From positions 69,501-133,500 of the forward strand of contig JAMWET010001278.1 of NCBI GenBank assembly GCA_024036415.1: DNA of 64,000 nucleotides, given 5' to 3'. Numbering within the stretch: the first letter of the stretch is position 1; every line of letters begins with the position of its first letter. A model generated the notes under the pieces. That model ran no database searches. It saw nothing but the letters and a program-made list of their open reading frames with translations, and was not told where the DNA came from. The position numbers were made by a program, and so were the translations under genes. This stretch comes from Prochilodus magdalenae (Eukaryota; Chordata; Actinopteri; Characiformes; Prochilodontidae). Below, in pieces: positions 1 through 13,492 of the stretch.

Positions 1-526
1 ACCCACCAAGAGTGAGTGGTACTGGTGATGGCAGAAAACCTCAGCAATCCTGTTTGTTGTGAATGATCTAACTGGGAGTGGGACCTATAGTATATGTTGG
101 TTTAATGGCAGACTCGAAGATACAGTGACTATATTGTCTCTTGAGGTACAAAGTGGTATTGCAAAACAGGCCATGGCTAGCTGGTAAGCGTGGTAAATTC
201 AGCAGATATCTTGGCAAGATAACACACAGGTGTTCAAATCAAACCGTTATTTCTTCACATTCTGCAATAGGCAACTAATTTTGTTTTTAAGCAACAATCT
301 AGCAAGAGTCATTTTTCCCCCAAAGTGTTCATTATAAAAAGTGCTTCATTCAGATCATATTGGGTGATACTTAAGATTTCAATATCAGCATTTGAATTAA
401 ATGATGATATTATGCCAACTCTGTTCATTAGCTGTAACTGAGATGGTCAGTTTGGGACTTCTATATTACTAAATCTGGTGATTTGAGGTGATTTCACCAA
501 CAGCTAATGGTTCCACACTGGTGAAT

Positions 527-552
527 ACACACACACACAAACACACACACAC
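527..552. repeat. (CA)n microsatellite
   Basis: A CA dinucleotide run with one AA interruption near 539-541. Confidence 0.9.
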
Positions 553-725
553 TTGCTGTAAGTGGCAGATGATGCATTGTAAAGTGCAGAAGCCCGGATG
601 GAACATCATGTGAGTGAAGGGTAAGTGGGTTCAGCCTTAGAATCTTAGAGTGGCAGTTCTTACAGAAACAACAAACACACTGAAACACTCTCCACATCTT
701 ACCAGAGCTGCCAGTGGAGAGAGAG

Positions 726-831
726 ATTGCAAAATGAATAAAAGGAAAGGGGGGGGGGGGGTGAAGAGAGAGGAGAGAAGATGAAAGCCAGCATCTCCCT
801 ATGCCTGACCAGAGGACTGGATCAGGAAAGC

Positions 832-888
<57 letters not shown>

Positions 889-930
889 GGAGGGGGTACT
901 CAAAGCACTGAGAGAAAAAGCTGACAAGAA
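726..930. repeat. purine-rich tract with perfect (AG)n core
   Basis: The core at about 837-879 is an uninterrupted AG run of roughly 21 units. It is flanked by a poly-G stretch near 750-761 and further GA-rich sequence. Purines lie on the plus strand, so the afap1 transcript would carry a CT-rich tract here. Open frames across it, rich in Ser/Leu or Arg/Glu, are composition artefacts. Confidence 0.9.
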
Positions 931-1342
931 AAGAAGAAAAAGAGGCAAACACATCTGAAGAGATATATAGCGCTGGAAAGAATTAGCATTGAAGCAGGGA
1001 CAACAGAAGGCCAGAATTTTCCATAAACAGGTCATTAGCAAACAATCACTGGTGGAACGTTAATGGAGCATGGAAGCCTCTGGGTTGTATAACGGTCCTT
1101 GCTTCTTCTACGTGATTTATTCCATTGGTAAGGCCTAAAAAGTCTCTACTGCTGACTGCTAATGCTGGCTCTGACAGCTTTTTGACCAAATCAGTTATTT
1201 CCTTGCTTTCCTAATTTATTAATCAGGGCAACGCAAGAGTTACTATTCCTGATGTTTACACCTTAGGACAGAGACAGAAGGGGTATAAAAAAAGAGATAC
1301 TGTAAGATAGAGAGAGTGAAACAATGACAATGATAAAGGTTT

Positions 1343-1941
1343 AGAGAACATATGAGTCACTTCATGCCTAGAGAATTTATGAGGAACATATCAGTTACTC
1401 TGTGTCTAGAAAACGTCTTGGGGATCATTACAGTTACTCTGTGTCTAGAGAACCTTTGAGGAACATATCAGTTACTTTGTATCTAGAGAACGTCTTGGGG
1501 ATCATTACAGTTACTCTGTATCTAGAGAACGTCTTGGGGATCATTACAGTTACTCTGTATCTAGAGAACGTCTTGGGGATCATTACAGTTACTCTGTATC
1601 TAGAGAACGTCTTGGGGATCATATCAGTTACTTTGTGTCTAGAGAACGTCTTGGGGATCATTACAGTTACTCTGTATCTAGAGAACGTCTTGGGGATCAT
1701 ATCAGTTACTTTGTGTCTAGAGAACGTCTTGGGGATCATTACAGTTACTCTGTATCTAGAGAACGTCTTGGGGATCATATCAGTTACTTTGTGTCTAGAG
1801 AACGTCTTGGGGATCATATCAGTTACTTTGTGTCTAGAGAACGTCTTGGGGATCATATCAGTTACTTTGTGTCTAGAGAACGTCTTGGGGATCATTACAG
1901 TTACTCTGTATCTAGAGAACGTCTTGGGGATCATATCATTC
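1343..1941. repeat. 39-bp minisatellite, about 14-15 units in two variants
   Basis: The unit is 39 bp, with the recurring core CTAGAGAACGTCTTGGGGAT followed by one of two 19-bp tails. One tail begins CATTACAG and ends CTCTGTAT; the other begins CATATCAG and ends CTTTGTGT. The motif CTTGGGG recurs at 39-bp steps from about 1494 to 1923, and two or three degenerate units sit at the left edge. Each unit carries a TCTAGA palindrome. Because 39 is a multiple of 3, several frames on both strands stay open for hundreds of bases; these are not genes. Confidence 0.95.
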
Positions 1942-2404
1942 ATTTTAGTGGCAATGATGCTGCGAGAACACGTGTGTTGTCGCTGGAAGCCTGTGCATGC
2001 TGGAGGGAGCCCAGCCAGGTCTATCATCCAGCTCCTTGATTGCAAGCGCCGCTGGGTGTGTAAAAGTATACAATGTGTACATGAAATGGAATACCGCAGC
2101 CGACTGTGAGGGGAGTGGTATGTATTTATCAAATGCAGTGCTTATTGCCCCAATGTGCTTTCAATACATGTAACACCTGACAAAATACGCCTAGCTACGC
2201 TCTTTTTCTAAACACCAATTACAACTGTTGTTGCTTTCCTGCTCTTTGCAGAAGTTGTATATTTGTGCAGCGTGCAGTACGCACCCGTGCAAAGACAGAG
2301 AGCGGGCTAGACATGCTTCCCCACACGCAAATCAATAAACACAATCTCATTACCAAGCAGAGATGAAAACCTCAAAATGTGGATTGGTCATTCCGTAACT
2401 AGCA

Positions 2405-2655
2405 CATGAGAAGAAAAGAGAGAACAGTGGAGAAGGGAAGAGAAGAGGAGAGAACAATGGTTAAGGAAAGAGAAGAGAGAAGGAAAGAAGGGAACAGTGA
2501 AGAAGTAAAGAGGAGAAGAAAGGACAGAAGAGAACCATGGACAACAGAACAGAGCAGTGGCGAGAAGAGAAGAGAAAAGAAGAGAAGAGAAGAGAAGAGA
2601 AGAGAAGAGAAGAGAAGAGAAAAAAGGTTGAAAAGAGGAAGAGAGAGGCTGTAGT
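2405..2655. repeat. 250-bp polypurine tract with (GAGAA)n array
   Basis: The plus strand is almost entirely A and G for about 250 bp. It ends in a near-perfect GAGAA/AGAAG pentanucleotide array at about 2562-2621. The same pentamer recurs beside the afap1 exon at 5038. The tract has mirror-repeat character and could form a triplex. Confidence 0.9.
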
Positions 2656-3024
2656 TTCCAGCCATAGTTTCCAGACTGTGGCTACGTTTTGATGAGGCCT
2701 GCCCAGTCAGTGCTGCATTAGCAAACTCTGGACCTATAAAAGGATCAGCCACATCCAGCCAGCGCTCACAGAGCCACAGGGGTAACGGAGAGTCCTGGGA
2801 TGCTCGTTATTAGCGCAGGCGCTGTGGAGCGCTCACTACTGTGCTGAGGTGCTGTGCCTTTCTCACAAGCTGAGGAAACCAGATGTGGAGGGTATATAAC
2901 TTTAAATAGACACACAATAGACAAAAAAGTAACCCCTGAAACCTGAGAATCTGAGAACAATGCAAAGGAGAAAACCTCCTCTATTCTGTCTTCTCTTCCG
3001 CCTGACAGAGGCATGGATATTCAG

Positions 3025-3115
3025 TAACACTTTCTTTTACAGACCCTTAGGTTTCAGGTATAGACCAGGTATTTGTGAGGCACAAACTCCAAAGTACTAG
3101 ATAATTATTTTCAGT
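3025..3115. repeat. possible edge of a dispersed DNA-element repeat
   Basis: The sequence ATTCAGTAACACTTT occurs here and, nearly identically, at 58852. It resembles the terminal motif of short fish DNA-element repeats that I remember. Only the edge is recognisable. Confidence 0.3.
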
Positions 3116-3549
3116 AACGCAATGGCAAGTTCTGAGGTTATCTAAACAGATCCAGATATTAAGCTGATGAAGGACGCTTTATCTGTCGCTGAGCCGTGTT
3201 GAAAGCACAAAATACACAATACACGCACGCCCATAACTGCCTCACACTAACCGAAGTCTGTATTACTGCACAATGCCACAAAAATCACTGTGCTGTTAAT
3301 GGAATAATCTTTGACTCTAATGCTGCGTACAAAGACCACTGAGTGTACTGATCAAGTACGAGTTATTTTTTGTTTAAACTGAGCACATAGAGACCAGGCC
3401 TAAGGACAGCAAACATGCTAAACAACTCCATCGTTAAAGCCCCAGGCTTGAATTAAAGTACTAACAATATGATTCACTGCGATATATATAAAATATCACC
3501 TAAATGACTTACATGCTTCAAATGTCCCTGTTTCAGTCAGAAGTAGCAT

Positions 3550-3690
3550 CAGTCATAGGCTGCATCTCAGACACCTCCATACTCCCTAAAGAGTGCATCA
3601 TGTCAGCTTTAAAGTTCTAGTCTGTACAGCTGAACACTGCACTATATGTCGACTACAGGTGTGACTGAATCCTAAATGACTATTTTTACC
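3550..3690. repeat. possible relic of a short fish MITE-like repeat
   Basis: The stretch with GCTGCATCTCAGACACC, ACTCCCTAAAGAGTGCAT and GCACTATATG resembles a dispersed repeat seen widely in fish, recalled from memory. No paired termini or target duplication could be defined. Confidence 0.3.
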
Positions 3691-4713
3691 TATACTATAT
3701 GTTAAACAGTTAGTGACATGACCACAATATGCAGTGATGGGCGACTCAATGTTCTTCTCTTCCATGAGCAGTTCATGTTGGCAATGAAATTAAACTGTAA
3801 TACTACTACGACTACTACTACAAATAATAATAATACAGATTTTTATTAAAGCAATAAGCCATGAGAGGCAATCTGTTTTTAATTGCACTGTGATTAATTC
3901 ATTTATAATAGGGTTTAAGGTGCTCCACGTTGCATCATGCCTAAGAACAGCCTTCCATGTGATCAAATGGCAATTACACACTGCCTCTGACGACTCTGGC
4001 AAACTGCATTAACAAATATTTGTATCAACAAAGACGTGAAAAATAACAGCATATAATACAAAGACATCCATTTTTGGAAGTGAACGATAAGGACCCAGAA
4101 CAACTACAGTAAGAATACATCATAAATACATACATTATTAGCTAATATCTCTCTAATTTAGTTAGACTGCCTTAGAACCTGCCATTACATTTCCCGCAAT
4201 AATTACCTACTTTGGAGTTTGTTCTTCAAACTTACCTGGTTAATACCTATAATAAAGAATTGATTAAAAAAGCATTACTGGATGTTCTGATTTGTGCTGG
4301 AGTTTAACAAGCCAATGCCTTATAGAACCGAAGGAAGGGCTGTGTACACTGAAGAGGACTGGAAGATATGTAGAACAGTGTACGAGAGGATTTTTTTTTT
4401 TTCTCACAGGAAAAAGATGGAGAGGGAGAGAGGGAGGGTGAGAGAGACAGGCAGAGAGCAAGCTCACATATTTGCTCTGAACATAATGACACAACGCCTT
4501 CGGTATGACCATGTACACTCTTCTAAAACAAAACAGCTTGACCAGCATGACTGTGGTATTGGTCAGTGAGACAGCAAGTCTGCCACTCCATACAGTTTAC
4601 TTACAGTTACTAAGGAAACACTACAGTGTATCAGCACCACTGCTGAGGCAGGCTCTGTTGAGTTCTGTTGGTACTGTAGCAGCTTTATTAGGAGATGTAG
4701 CTTTTCTCTGTAC

Positions 4714-4893
4714 CTTGAGCCACTCCTCTGCCTGCTCTTTGCTGTGCACTGCAAGGACCAGGGCGTCAGCCCCCTGGTGGACAATCTTTAACTCATGCTT
4801 CTTCTTTTTGCTGTCTTTGGGGATATGAGTGATACTGCAGCCGGACAGGAGCAGCTCCATCTGAGGAGTCTGATCTTTAGAGGACTTATAGCA
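4714..4893 (-). CDS. afap1: afap1 coding exon: second half of PH domain 1 (residues 178-237)
   Basis: This 180-nt exon begins in phase 0 after a TTTTTCGCAG acceptor and ends in phase 0 at CTCAAG before GTACAG. It encodes 60 residues, starting [16 protein letters not shown] and passing through [16 protein letters not shown] to end [10 protein letters not shown]. These match the middle and end of the first pleckstrin homology domain of AFAP1, which cross-links actin filaments and acts as a Src/PKC adaptor at stress fibres. Residue W235 is the conserved tryptophan of the PH C-terminal helix; the remainder of that helix must lie in the next exon, outside the window. The sequence resembles AFAP1 more than its paralogue AFAP1L1, which has a different central segment (as I remember it). 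It is intact, with no frameshift. Identification is firm; exact boundaries rest on consensus splice sites and frame continuity. Confidence 0.95.
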
Positions 4894-5623
<730 letters not shown>

Positions 5624-6478
5624 TTAATTAAATGTTCTTACCCTGCCAATGTAATGATGAATGTGAGTCTACACATTTTCTCAACTATGGCCTTAAGCAC
5701 AAGTGTGAACAACACAGTAAACACCAATTCTGTTTTGACACATGTTAAAGCCCATTAATATCTCCAAAGAGAAAACACTGTGTCAGTCCTTATCTGCAAG
5801 GTTACCGCTGAGGTCCTCAGCAGCAACGATAAGCTAATGTGAGCTAGCTTTGATCTGGTGCCATAAAGGAGGTTGCTGCAGTGGGAACCAACACTTCAAA
5901 GCCATTAAAGAAAGACAGAAATGATCTTCTCTAGGGAAACATGGGAGGATCAAGAGGGTGTGACATTGACATGTGTGATGATGAATGAGCATGCATTAGA
6001 AAGAAGATTGGGCAGAGAAGAGGGAAAAGCCGGCGGGAAATGCCACAGATCTTGTTCTGATTGATCTAAAGTGATGATATTTAGTGTAGTTTTGCAAATG
6101 ATGAAAAGTTCTTGTAGCACCTATTTTGTAATGAACTGAACATTTATACTTTGTATTTCACAGTCATTTTTGGATTTGGATTAAATGTTTAAAATTAGTA
6201 TGCCACATACCTCGACCAATTAGAAGCTGTTCCTCATATTTTTACTCCGGCATGCTCAGAAGACATATTAACCAAAGTAAATGTAATATTTTAGATATGA
6301 TGAAGATATGAGGAAGTATTAGATATATAATAGAATATTGATTATACCATATTCTGTTATATAATTATTACAACAGAAAAAATATTATGTTATTCTTGAA
6401 TTATTGCTCTCTTTATATCTGATAGACTCCGCCTCTCAGGGACACTGGCACCTAGTCGCAAACTGGGCATATACGCTC

Positions 6479-7274
6479 GTAGTTGCTCAAAAAGTTGCAC
6501 TCAGAAGGAATCAAGCAACTGGACTGAAACTCAGTAGGAAAGTTTGGCATTGTGAGACATGCAAATAATTCAAGTTTAATGCTTGGCAGTAACAAAAGCA
6601 AGTATGGGTCTTATGGGTGTACCTGACTGACCCAACAGACATGATTCCAGACATTCAGCGAGCAGTGATACCCCCCATTAGTCTCCTGTTAGTGCCACCA
6701 TCACTGAAAGATGCCCTCATGCAAATAGACCGCTTCGTCAACTTCCCTTAACACCGCGTCAACATCGGCAAAGACTGCAGTGGTGTCATGCCAAACTCCA
6801 TTCTGGAGTGACTCAGAACGGCAGCGGGTCATCTTAAGTAACGAGTCCTGCTTTTGTCTTGGTGGAGATGACCAACGAATAAATGTGTGGAGGCACTGTG
6901 GTCAGCGCCAAGGTGAACGGTTTGTTGTTACATGTCACACATCCAAAAGGCCTGGTATTTCTACACTTCCACGTTTACCGCAAAACCTGCAGGAACTGTG
7001 TGAGAAAATTCAAGCTGCATGGGATGGATTATCACAGGACACCATTAGAAACCTCTACAAACCAAATTACAGAGGCATCTGGCATGTTGCATTAGCAAAC
7101 ATGGAGGCCCAACACCATACTGAGACACAATACTGAGAGACAATACTTCTGTATTTGTAGCTTAATAACTATTACTAATATCAGTCTACATTTATCATAA
7201 TTTATTGTTCCTGAAGCATTGCAATCTGACACTTCCTTTTGGGTGCAACTATTGTTATGATGAGAAGTGTATAC
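6479..7274 (+). mobile_element. Tc1-like transposon relic, internal-deletion derivative, copy 1
   Basis: Degenerate transposase matter is readable on the plus strand. RVILSNESCFCLGGDD followed by INVWRHCGQR matches the DES(R/C)F catalytic neighbourhood and the V-W-R-x-x-G-(E/Q)-R motif of Tc1/mariner enzymes. PQNLQELCEKIQAAWDGLSQ matches the C-terminal segment. The part between them, where the DDE core continues, is missing, so the product is not a functional transposase. Edges carry related inverted motifs: GTTGCACTCAGAAGGAA on the left and TTCCTTTTGGGTGCAACTA on the right. Copies 2 and 3 lie at 12731 and 21238. Confidence 0.8.
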
Positions 7275-7439
7275 AAAAATAAATAAATAAATTGTAAAAA
7301 AAAATATATGTCATTCGAAAGTCTGAAGTGTGGACCCACATGTAGGCCTATAGACTATAAGTAATTAATGAATGGTTAACATGAAGCATTTCTAAGTGTA
7401 CCAGGTGCTGAGTAGTAACTTCAAAGTGCTGTGTTTCTT

Positions 7440-7800
7440 CAAGGTATGGCCTAGGAATGGAGAAACTAAGACACTGACATCCTGCTTTGACTTGCCCTGG
7501 TCCTTGTCTGTTTTCATTTCTTGTTTACCTTTCCTTTATGTCTCTGGCCATGTGCTTTTGTTTGTTTTTCTGCTCCACCCTCGTCCTGTCTGTTGCACCA
7601 CTTTGTAACTGTCCCATGTGTTTTCTTCTTAGGCTTCCTTGGAATTTATACCCTGTGTTTATGTCTTGTTCCTTGCTTGACACTGAATGCAATGCTGATA
7701 GTCAGCCTCACCCAGTCTTGTGTTTGTCTTGTGTTGGTCTAGGCTAGTTTCTTTTTTTTGTTCCTTGTCGTGGATTATCATTCTCACCATGTGAATAATT
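7440..7800 (+). repeat. T/C-rich low-complexity stretch resembling a retroelement 3' UTR
   Basis: A long run of TTGTTT, TGTCTTG and CCTTGTC words with few purines. It may be a decayed LINE or SINE 3' region, but no tail, target duplication or coding matter confirms that. Open frames across it are compositional. Confidence 0.3.
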
Positions 7801-10149
7801 CCATTTTACCTGGAAAAACTGGATTTCATGTTTTATTCAACCTGCTGCTAAAAATGTGTGCAAAATCAAAAGTTACATTTTTCCTGCCCCAAATGTCATA
7901 ACACTGTCTCTCTCTGGTGTAGAAGCTGAAGGATTGATTGTGGGTTTGTGCTGGCATCTGATAAGCCCTGTAATGAATCACTTAGTTTCTCCTGCATGGT
8001 AGGCCTCATTATCTGTGCCCCTAACTGACTCACAGCACACACCTGCTCCCAGTTACTAAGCATCTGTATTCACTCCGGGCTACGTTACAACAAGCTCGCC
8101 AAGTGTGTGTGTGTGTGGTAATGCGATCTAAGCTAAGCTAAAGGCTTCCTGATGTGGGCACACGTTTTTGGGGCACTGTTGGCAATATATATGTCAACCT
8201 GTTGCTGTCATGATGACACTGACACCCAATGAGTTTCACGGGACGTACACAAGCAAGTAACGCGAGTGATGAGCTCACAAACTCACTCTCTCTTTCTCTT
8301 TCTTTCTGAGCCTTTCTTTCTCCTGCTGCAAGGAAAGTCTGTCCTTGCTTTCTTTTTCTTTCATTTGCTTCATAGACACGGCCGTTATTTTTCCACAGTT
8401 TTTGGGCAGGGGAAATTCCGACACACTCTCAGAGACCAAAGCACTGCTGATCACACATGCCACCTGGCACACCGCAGTCTTACAGCAACGTCAGGGTGAG
8501 ACACTCAACGTGGAACAGTTACCAGCCCATAAAACAGCATATACAGTAATATCTCATTATGCACATGAAAAGGATGTGGCTTACACCTACAGACAATTTG
8601 TGCATCTTGTGTAGAAGGCTCCTCATTAGTGTGCTTGACACTTGAATTTTCCTTCTGCGATGTGATGAAATGCACAGCATATGAGTGTAGCATAAGTGAC
8701 GTGCTACAGTCTCTCTGGCTCTTATAATATTTGGTAAATGGAAATTTTTGGAAAGGGGAAGCGGGGAGGTCGAACTGGGAGACCATTTGAAAGAGAACAG
8801 AGCGGTCTGCAGCCATTTTCACTGGCAATATGTCAATGATAAGTCAGAAAACGAGTAAAATCTTAAAATAAGTCAACGAATAATTCCACAAACAGCAATT
8901 ACCCTCCATTACATCCAAGCTTCCATCACTCACTCCTGTGCCTGGACTATAAATTAACAAACTTGCATTCATTTCCAATTGGTTCATTAATAATAATACA
9001 CAATAAAGGTAAAAAAGAATAAGGTGCAGAACAAGAATTCTGGACAACTTCATATAGAGTGGTTAGTTGCTTTGTACATTTCACTCTAGACAGTTTTTCA
9101 AACCTTGGACAATATCGAGCAGGTTTTACTCCACCTTTGATAGTGAAGACCTCCAACTATATTAGCATTACAACCCCAACAATAACCTGTAAGTAGAAGC
9201 CATGCTGTGTGATTTCATCACTGTTTGATAGTTAAAGGCAAATTATGTTAAACTGAAATAGCGAGCTAACAACTTTAATTTACTTTGTGTTGTTGTCAAA
9301 ATTAAAAACAAAGACCTTGTATAGGTAAGCTACTAGCAAGCTTCAAGTGACTAACATAGCTAACTAAATAGCATTACAATTCAGTTTATTTACAGCAAAC
9401 TTTACTTATACAAAAGTTGATTTTATTCTCCTGACTGTCTATTTTGACATCTTGCTTCTGTCACAGTACCTCACTATTATATAAACCAGCAGAGAAAAAA
9501 AAAACCCCAGTTTCATCATCATTGTGTTGTAAATGGGAATGTAAAACTGCATCTGAGCATTTCTCACCATGACCAAAGACCATCAGAGAACAATCTCAAA
9601 TACTGAATAAATGCCTTCGACAGTGTGGCCACATATTCAAGGTTAAGGTTTAAAGGGATAAAAGCTATTTTAGCAGCTGGTAAAGAGTTTAAAATTGCAA
9701 AATGGGAGATTCAGCTCAAATGTGTCTTACATTTAAACCTGTTCAAATGTTCACCGGGTCTGAACTTTCAGTCATATAGTCAAAATGTGAACTGTTAATG
9801 TATTCCACATGAGTAAATTACACTAATGGTTTTAGAATTTGCTACGACATCCTTTTCTTTTCTGTGCTGTACAACCCCCGCCCCCTTTCCCAGCCCACTC
9901 TGCCAAATGTTTCACTTGCGACACTTCCAAAACCTTCATGTTCAATAGTCCTCCTCTGCCTCCATAGCTCATTCTATTAGCTACAGACAAAGCATTTATC
10001 ACACTTCCTCTTGGAACTCCCACTCGTTCTTTACTCTCTCACTCTCTCTCTCATTCTTTTCTAGCCAAGATTATCAGATCACTACACTTACATATAAATT
10101 CACCACACATTGACAACTAGACCTTATCCTTACCTTAAAACATATCTTC

Positions 10150-10285
10150 ACCTAAAGATTGAATTATTTATGTTGTGGGAATCAACTTCTGGTAGAAATG
10201 TGCGTCACAATGTGAGTTCATAAACAGGGTTTGGTCCCCACGATGTGACATAAACCTGGTACATACACACAAACACACATAATCC
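10150..10285 (+). repeat. fish dispersed repeat fragment ending in CA tract
   Basis: The segment with GGGTTTGGTCCCCACGATG followed by AAACCTGGTACATACACACA resembles a repeat commonly seen in fish introns next to CA runs. The judgement comes from memory of the pattern. Confidence 0.4.
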
Positions 10286-11937
10286 AGTCCAAATCCTCTC
10301 GTTTCAGACCTTCACAGGAAGGCCAAAGAATAACATGGGTGGGGGAGCAAAAGCCAGAGAATGGAGAAAGCTTGGAAAATAAAGCTTACATCCTGACACA
10401 TCGATTAACAGGTTCTCTCTCAGGTGAAACTCTTTTCCGCCTGTTCCTGTGTGCTTGGAACAGTTGATGTTGGCTAGCAGAGATAGACTGAATGTGCTCG
10501 TTTCCTGCTAAAGTGTATTAGTTACAATAACACCAGAATTGAACCGATAAGATTTTCAACTTTCCCTAGTGTGAGAGCTGTACTTACTGACAGGGCAAAG
10601 AGTGTTCATATGCGGCCCCATGAAGCAAATAAGGCACTTGTACAGTAATTCATCAGCAACAGTGAATAAAGCATAAAGTGTTGTTAATGTGCAGCAAAAC
10701 AGTTATTAGAGACATTTCCTATAAGGTTGGACAAAGCCTAAAGCTAGCGTGGCTAAGGCACAGTTAACACAATGAATGGCTTATGTATGTTTACTGTGCA
10801 GACGTAGTGGAAGAATTTACACATTTCCCTGCAGACAAGTCTTCCTAAAAAATATCAGTTTATACAAATGCAATTGATCTTTGCACAAGTAGTTACACTG
10901 CTGTTGCATTTATTGTTGTTACTGATTTAAAATGGGAAAAGTAAGAACATTATTTCATGTTTCACAATATTAAAACAAAAGATGCTCAAGTTCATGTGCA
11001 TGTAAAGTGTAAATTAATTAACAATGAATGAATGAATACCTGTTGATTTGTCTGTCAAGTTACTGAGTGTCTACATATAAGATACAGGGACAGTAAATCA
11101 GTCAATCGATATTGTGGGGGCTGTAACCGCCAAAAGTTAGGGTCAGTGTTGCCTGGGTTTTGTGATTATTCATATTCACAGAGGTCCAGTGAGGTACCAT
11201 CAACTATGCATCAACTATTTACAACAGGGGAAGGGGAAGGGAAGGGAAAAGTAAGGCAAGATGGTAAGATATATATATAGTTCAAGTAATCACAAAGATT
11301 TCTGAATATTATCATATTGATTTTCCAAAAGCAATTCTTTGCTTGGCTGTATTAAACTTTGCTGTGAGGTATTCTATTAAACTAAAGCTATATGGCCAGA
11401 ACTTCAAAGCTGAAAGTTATGGGGCAATTCAAGCTGTACAACTGTGTTCTTTTTGTAGCTGTGACCACTGTAGTAGCTGTGGCTAAAGAGTAAAGTCATC
11501 ATCTAACAGACAAAAATGAAGCGGCAAATGGCACCAAGTCATTTGAATAATACATTTAATATGGAGACCCATACACCTGCTATATTAGAACAGTTCCCGA
11601 ACAAATGCACAAATGTACCAGGTGAGGAATTACACATGTTGTATGTGTAACTACGAACATGTTTCATTTGATCTTTCCTGTAAAGTAAAAAGGTCTGTTG
11701 GCTTGTTGAAATTTTCATTGCATGTCTAGTTTGCTGCAGTTTTATACATATATCCTTAGATTGTAAATTATGTCCATAATGACTGCAACTATAATGCTTC
11801 AAATAGCTGGCGTAAATTTTACAGTGATTTCTTTCATGCATTTTAACTTTTTAACATCATCAATAAACTTGAAAAGGTTTCAGATATATAAAAAGGTTCA
11901 GTCCCTTTGCAGCATTTCAAGTGAGTTTGTTTTGATT

Positions 11938-11938
<1 letters not shown>

Positions 11939-11979
<41 letters not shown>

Positions 11980-11998
11980 ATGTGTGTGTATGTGTGTT
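11939..11998. repeat. (GT)n microsatellite
   Basis: An interrupted TG run with TA interruptions at about 11971 and 11977-11980. Confidence 0.9.
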
Positions 11999-12730
11999 AA
12001 ATGTTCCAGTGTGTTTGTAGAGGTCAGGTTGAGGCTGAAGTAAGCCTTGACGTCTAGATGAAAGCCAGATGCTTTCACAGACAATAGAGAACAGACTGGA
12101 CAAAATTACCCTTCTACTCTTTACACGACTGTGTGCTTCACTGAGTAGACGTATGTGTATCCTAAAGTGGCCTCTCTTGTCCTCTTTTGTACTTTTCTCT
12201 TCAAATCCATTCATAGCTGAATCAGTACAGAGACTCAGCAGAAAAGAGCCTGAAGCCATGCATGCAAAACAGGGAATTTCACAGTATCTAATGTTTAACA
12301 AATGGTATGGATAATCCTGATGAATCCCATGCTAACCTGCAGAATCTCAGCAATAAAGGCCAACGTCTTTACAATACTGAGCAGACATATGAGAAATGAA
12401 GAACAGGCCTGGACATCCAGATGGTTTCTGGCTTATGCTTAATGTCTTAATGTGGCCTGTCATAATCTGAATGCTATTATTATATTTCCCCAAAACATTT
12501 CCTACTTTAGCCTGTTTAACTCTAAAGACTCGTATGTGGAACTGCACTCACAGAACTAAACAGTCTCATTTACTCGTATATTAGTTTCTAAACAGTTTGT
12601 CAGAAAAAAAACATATTTAGACAATTTCCCTCCTACCCTAAATGTATTCAATTGGCCTAGACATATTTGGTGTCTAACAGTTGAATCAGTTTAAAAGTTG
12701 CCCTGGAGCTACAAGGCTAATGTAACTAAT

Positions 12731-13492
12731 TACACTCATCATCCAAAGAATAGTTGCACAAATAGTTGCACTCAGAAGGAAACAACTGACAGGAATAAAA
12801 CTTGGTGGGAAGGTTTGACATGCGAATTTTCACGCCTGTCCCAGGATGTGATGTAAGTAAGGACAGGCCTTATCACTGTACCTGACTGACCTAACAGCCA
12901 TGACTGCTGACATTAATTGGGCAGTGATGCCCTCTATGACTCATCCCGTTAGTGCCAGCAACATAGGCAGGCAGCTGCACAACACAGGACTACATGCAGA
13001 CAGACCATTACGATGACTGCCCTTAACACCACGTCAACATCACCAAACACTACAATGGTGTCATGCCAGACTGCTATACTCCCGCCTTTGTCTTGGTGGA
13101 CACGATTAACGAATGCATGCGTGGAAGCACCATGGTCAGTAGCAAATTAACAATATTGTCACACGTCACATGTCCAGAAGGCTTGATGTCACTCCACCTC
13201 GACCTCTATCACAAAATCTTCAGGAACTGTGTGAGAATATTCAAGCTGCATTGGATGGATAATCACAGGACACCTTTATTCATCTCTACAACTCCATGGC
13301 GAGATGTATGGCATGTTGCATTAGCAAACATGGCTTCCCAATGCTATACAGAGAGACGCTACTCCTGTACGTGTAGCTTAATAAATACTGCCCATATAAG
13401 GCAAAATTTATCATCATATATCTTCCTTGCCAAACAGCACCGCAATTCAATTTCCTTCTGGATACAACTACTTTTTGATGATGAGAGTATAC
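12731..13492 (+). mobile_element. Tc1-like transposon relic, internal-deletion derivative, copy 2
   Basis: Related along its length to the elements at 6479 and 21238. Shared words include AAATAGTTGCACTCAGAAGG at the left edge and CAGGAACTGTGTGAGAA and ATCACAGGACACC inside. Left and right termini are inverted relatives: CATCATCCAAAGAATAGT against the complement of ACTACTTTTTGATGATG. A TA lies at each edge, as expected for Tc1 insertion. The residual coding region is broken. Confidence 0.8.

Larger units (their letters stand above)
1..4713 (-). other. partial afap1 intron after the last visible coding exon
   Basis: The donor following the exon at 4714-4893 opens an intron that runs off the left edge. 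I looked for the next expected coding segment, which should restart inside the PH domain C-terminal helix with a V-I-K-E-A-like sequence, and did not find it. The intron holds a CA tract, a GA tract, the 39-bp minisatellite and a purine tract, all listed separately. The stretches 1-526, 1942-2404, 2656-3024 and 3700-4713 show nothing I can name beyond AT-rich intronic sequence and short homopolymers, such as a T run near 4391-4402. Confidence 0.8.

Noticed and set aside
494..1041. Minus-strand frames rich in Ser-Leu repeats
   Set aside because: Translation of the GA/CT microsatellite; low complexity only.
1343..1941. Possible CRISPR-like array
   Set aside because: Units are directly adjacent with no unique spacers, and this is vertebrate DNA.
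2005..2060. Minus-strand AIKEL-like stretch as the next afap1 exon (expected V-I-K-E-A)
   Set aside because: No AG acceptor at the right place and the following residues do not resemble AFAP1.
1402..2132. Open frames of 232-235 codons (both strands) and 134 codons over the tandem array
   Set aside because: The 39-bp unit is a multiple of three, so stop-free units stay open in several frames at once. No homology, no splice context.
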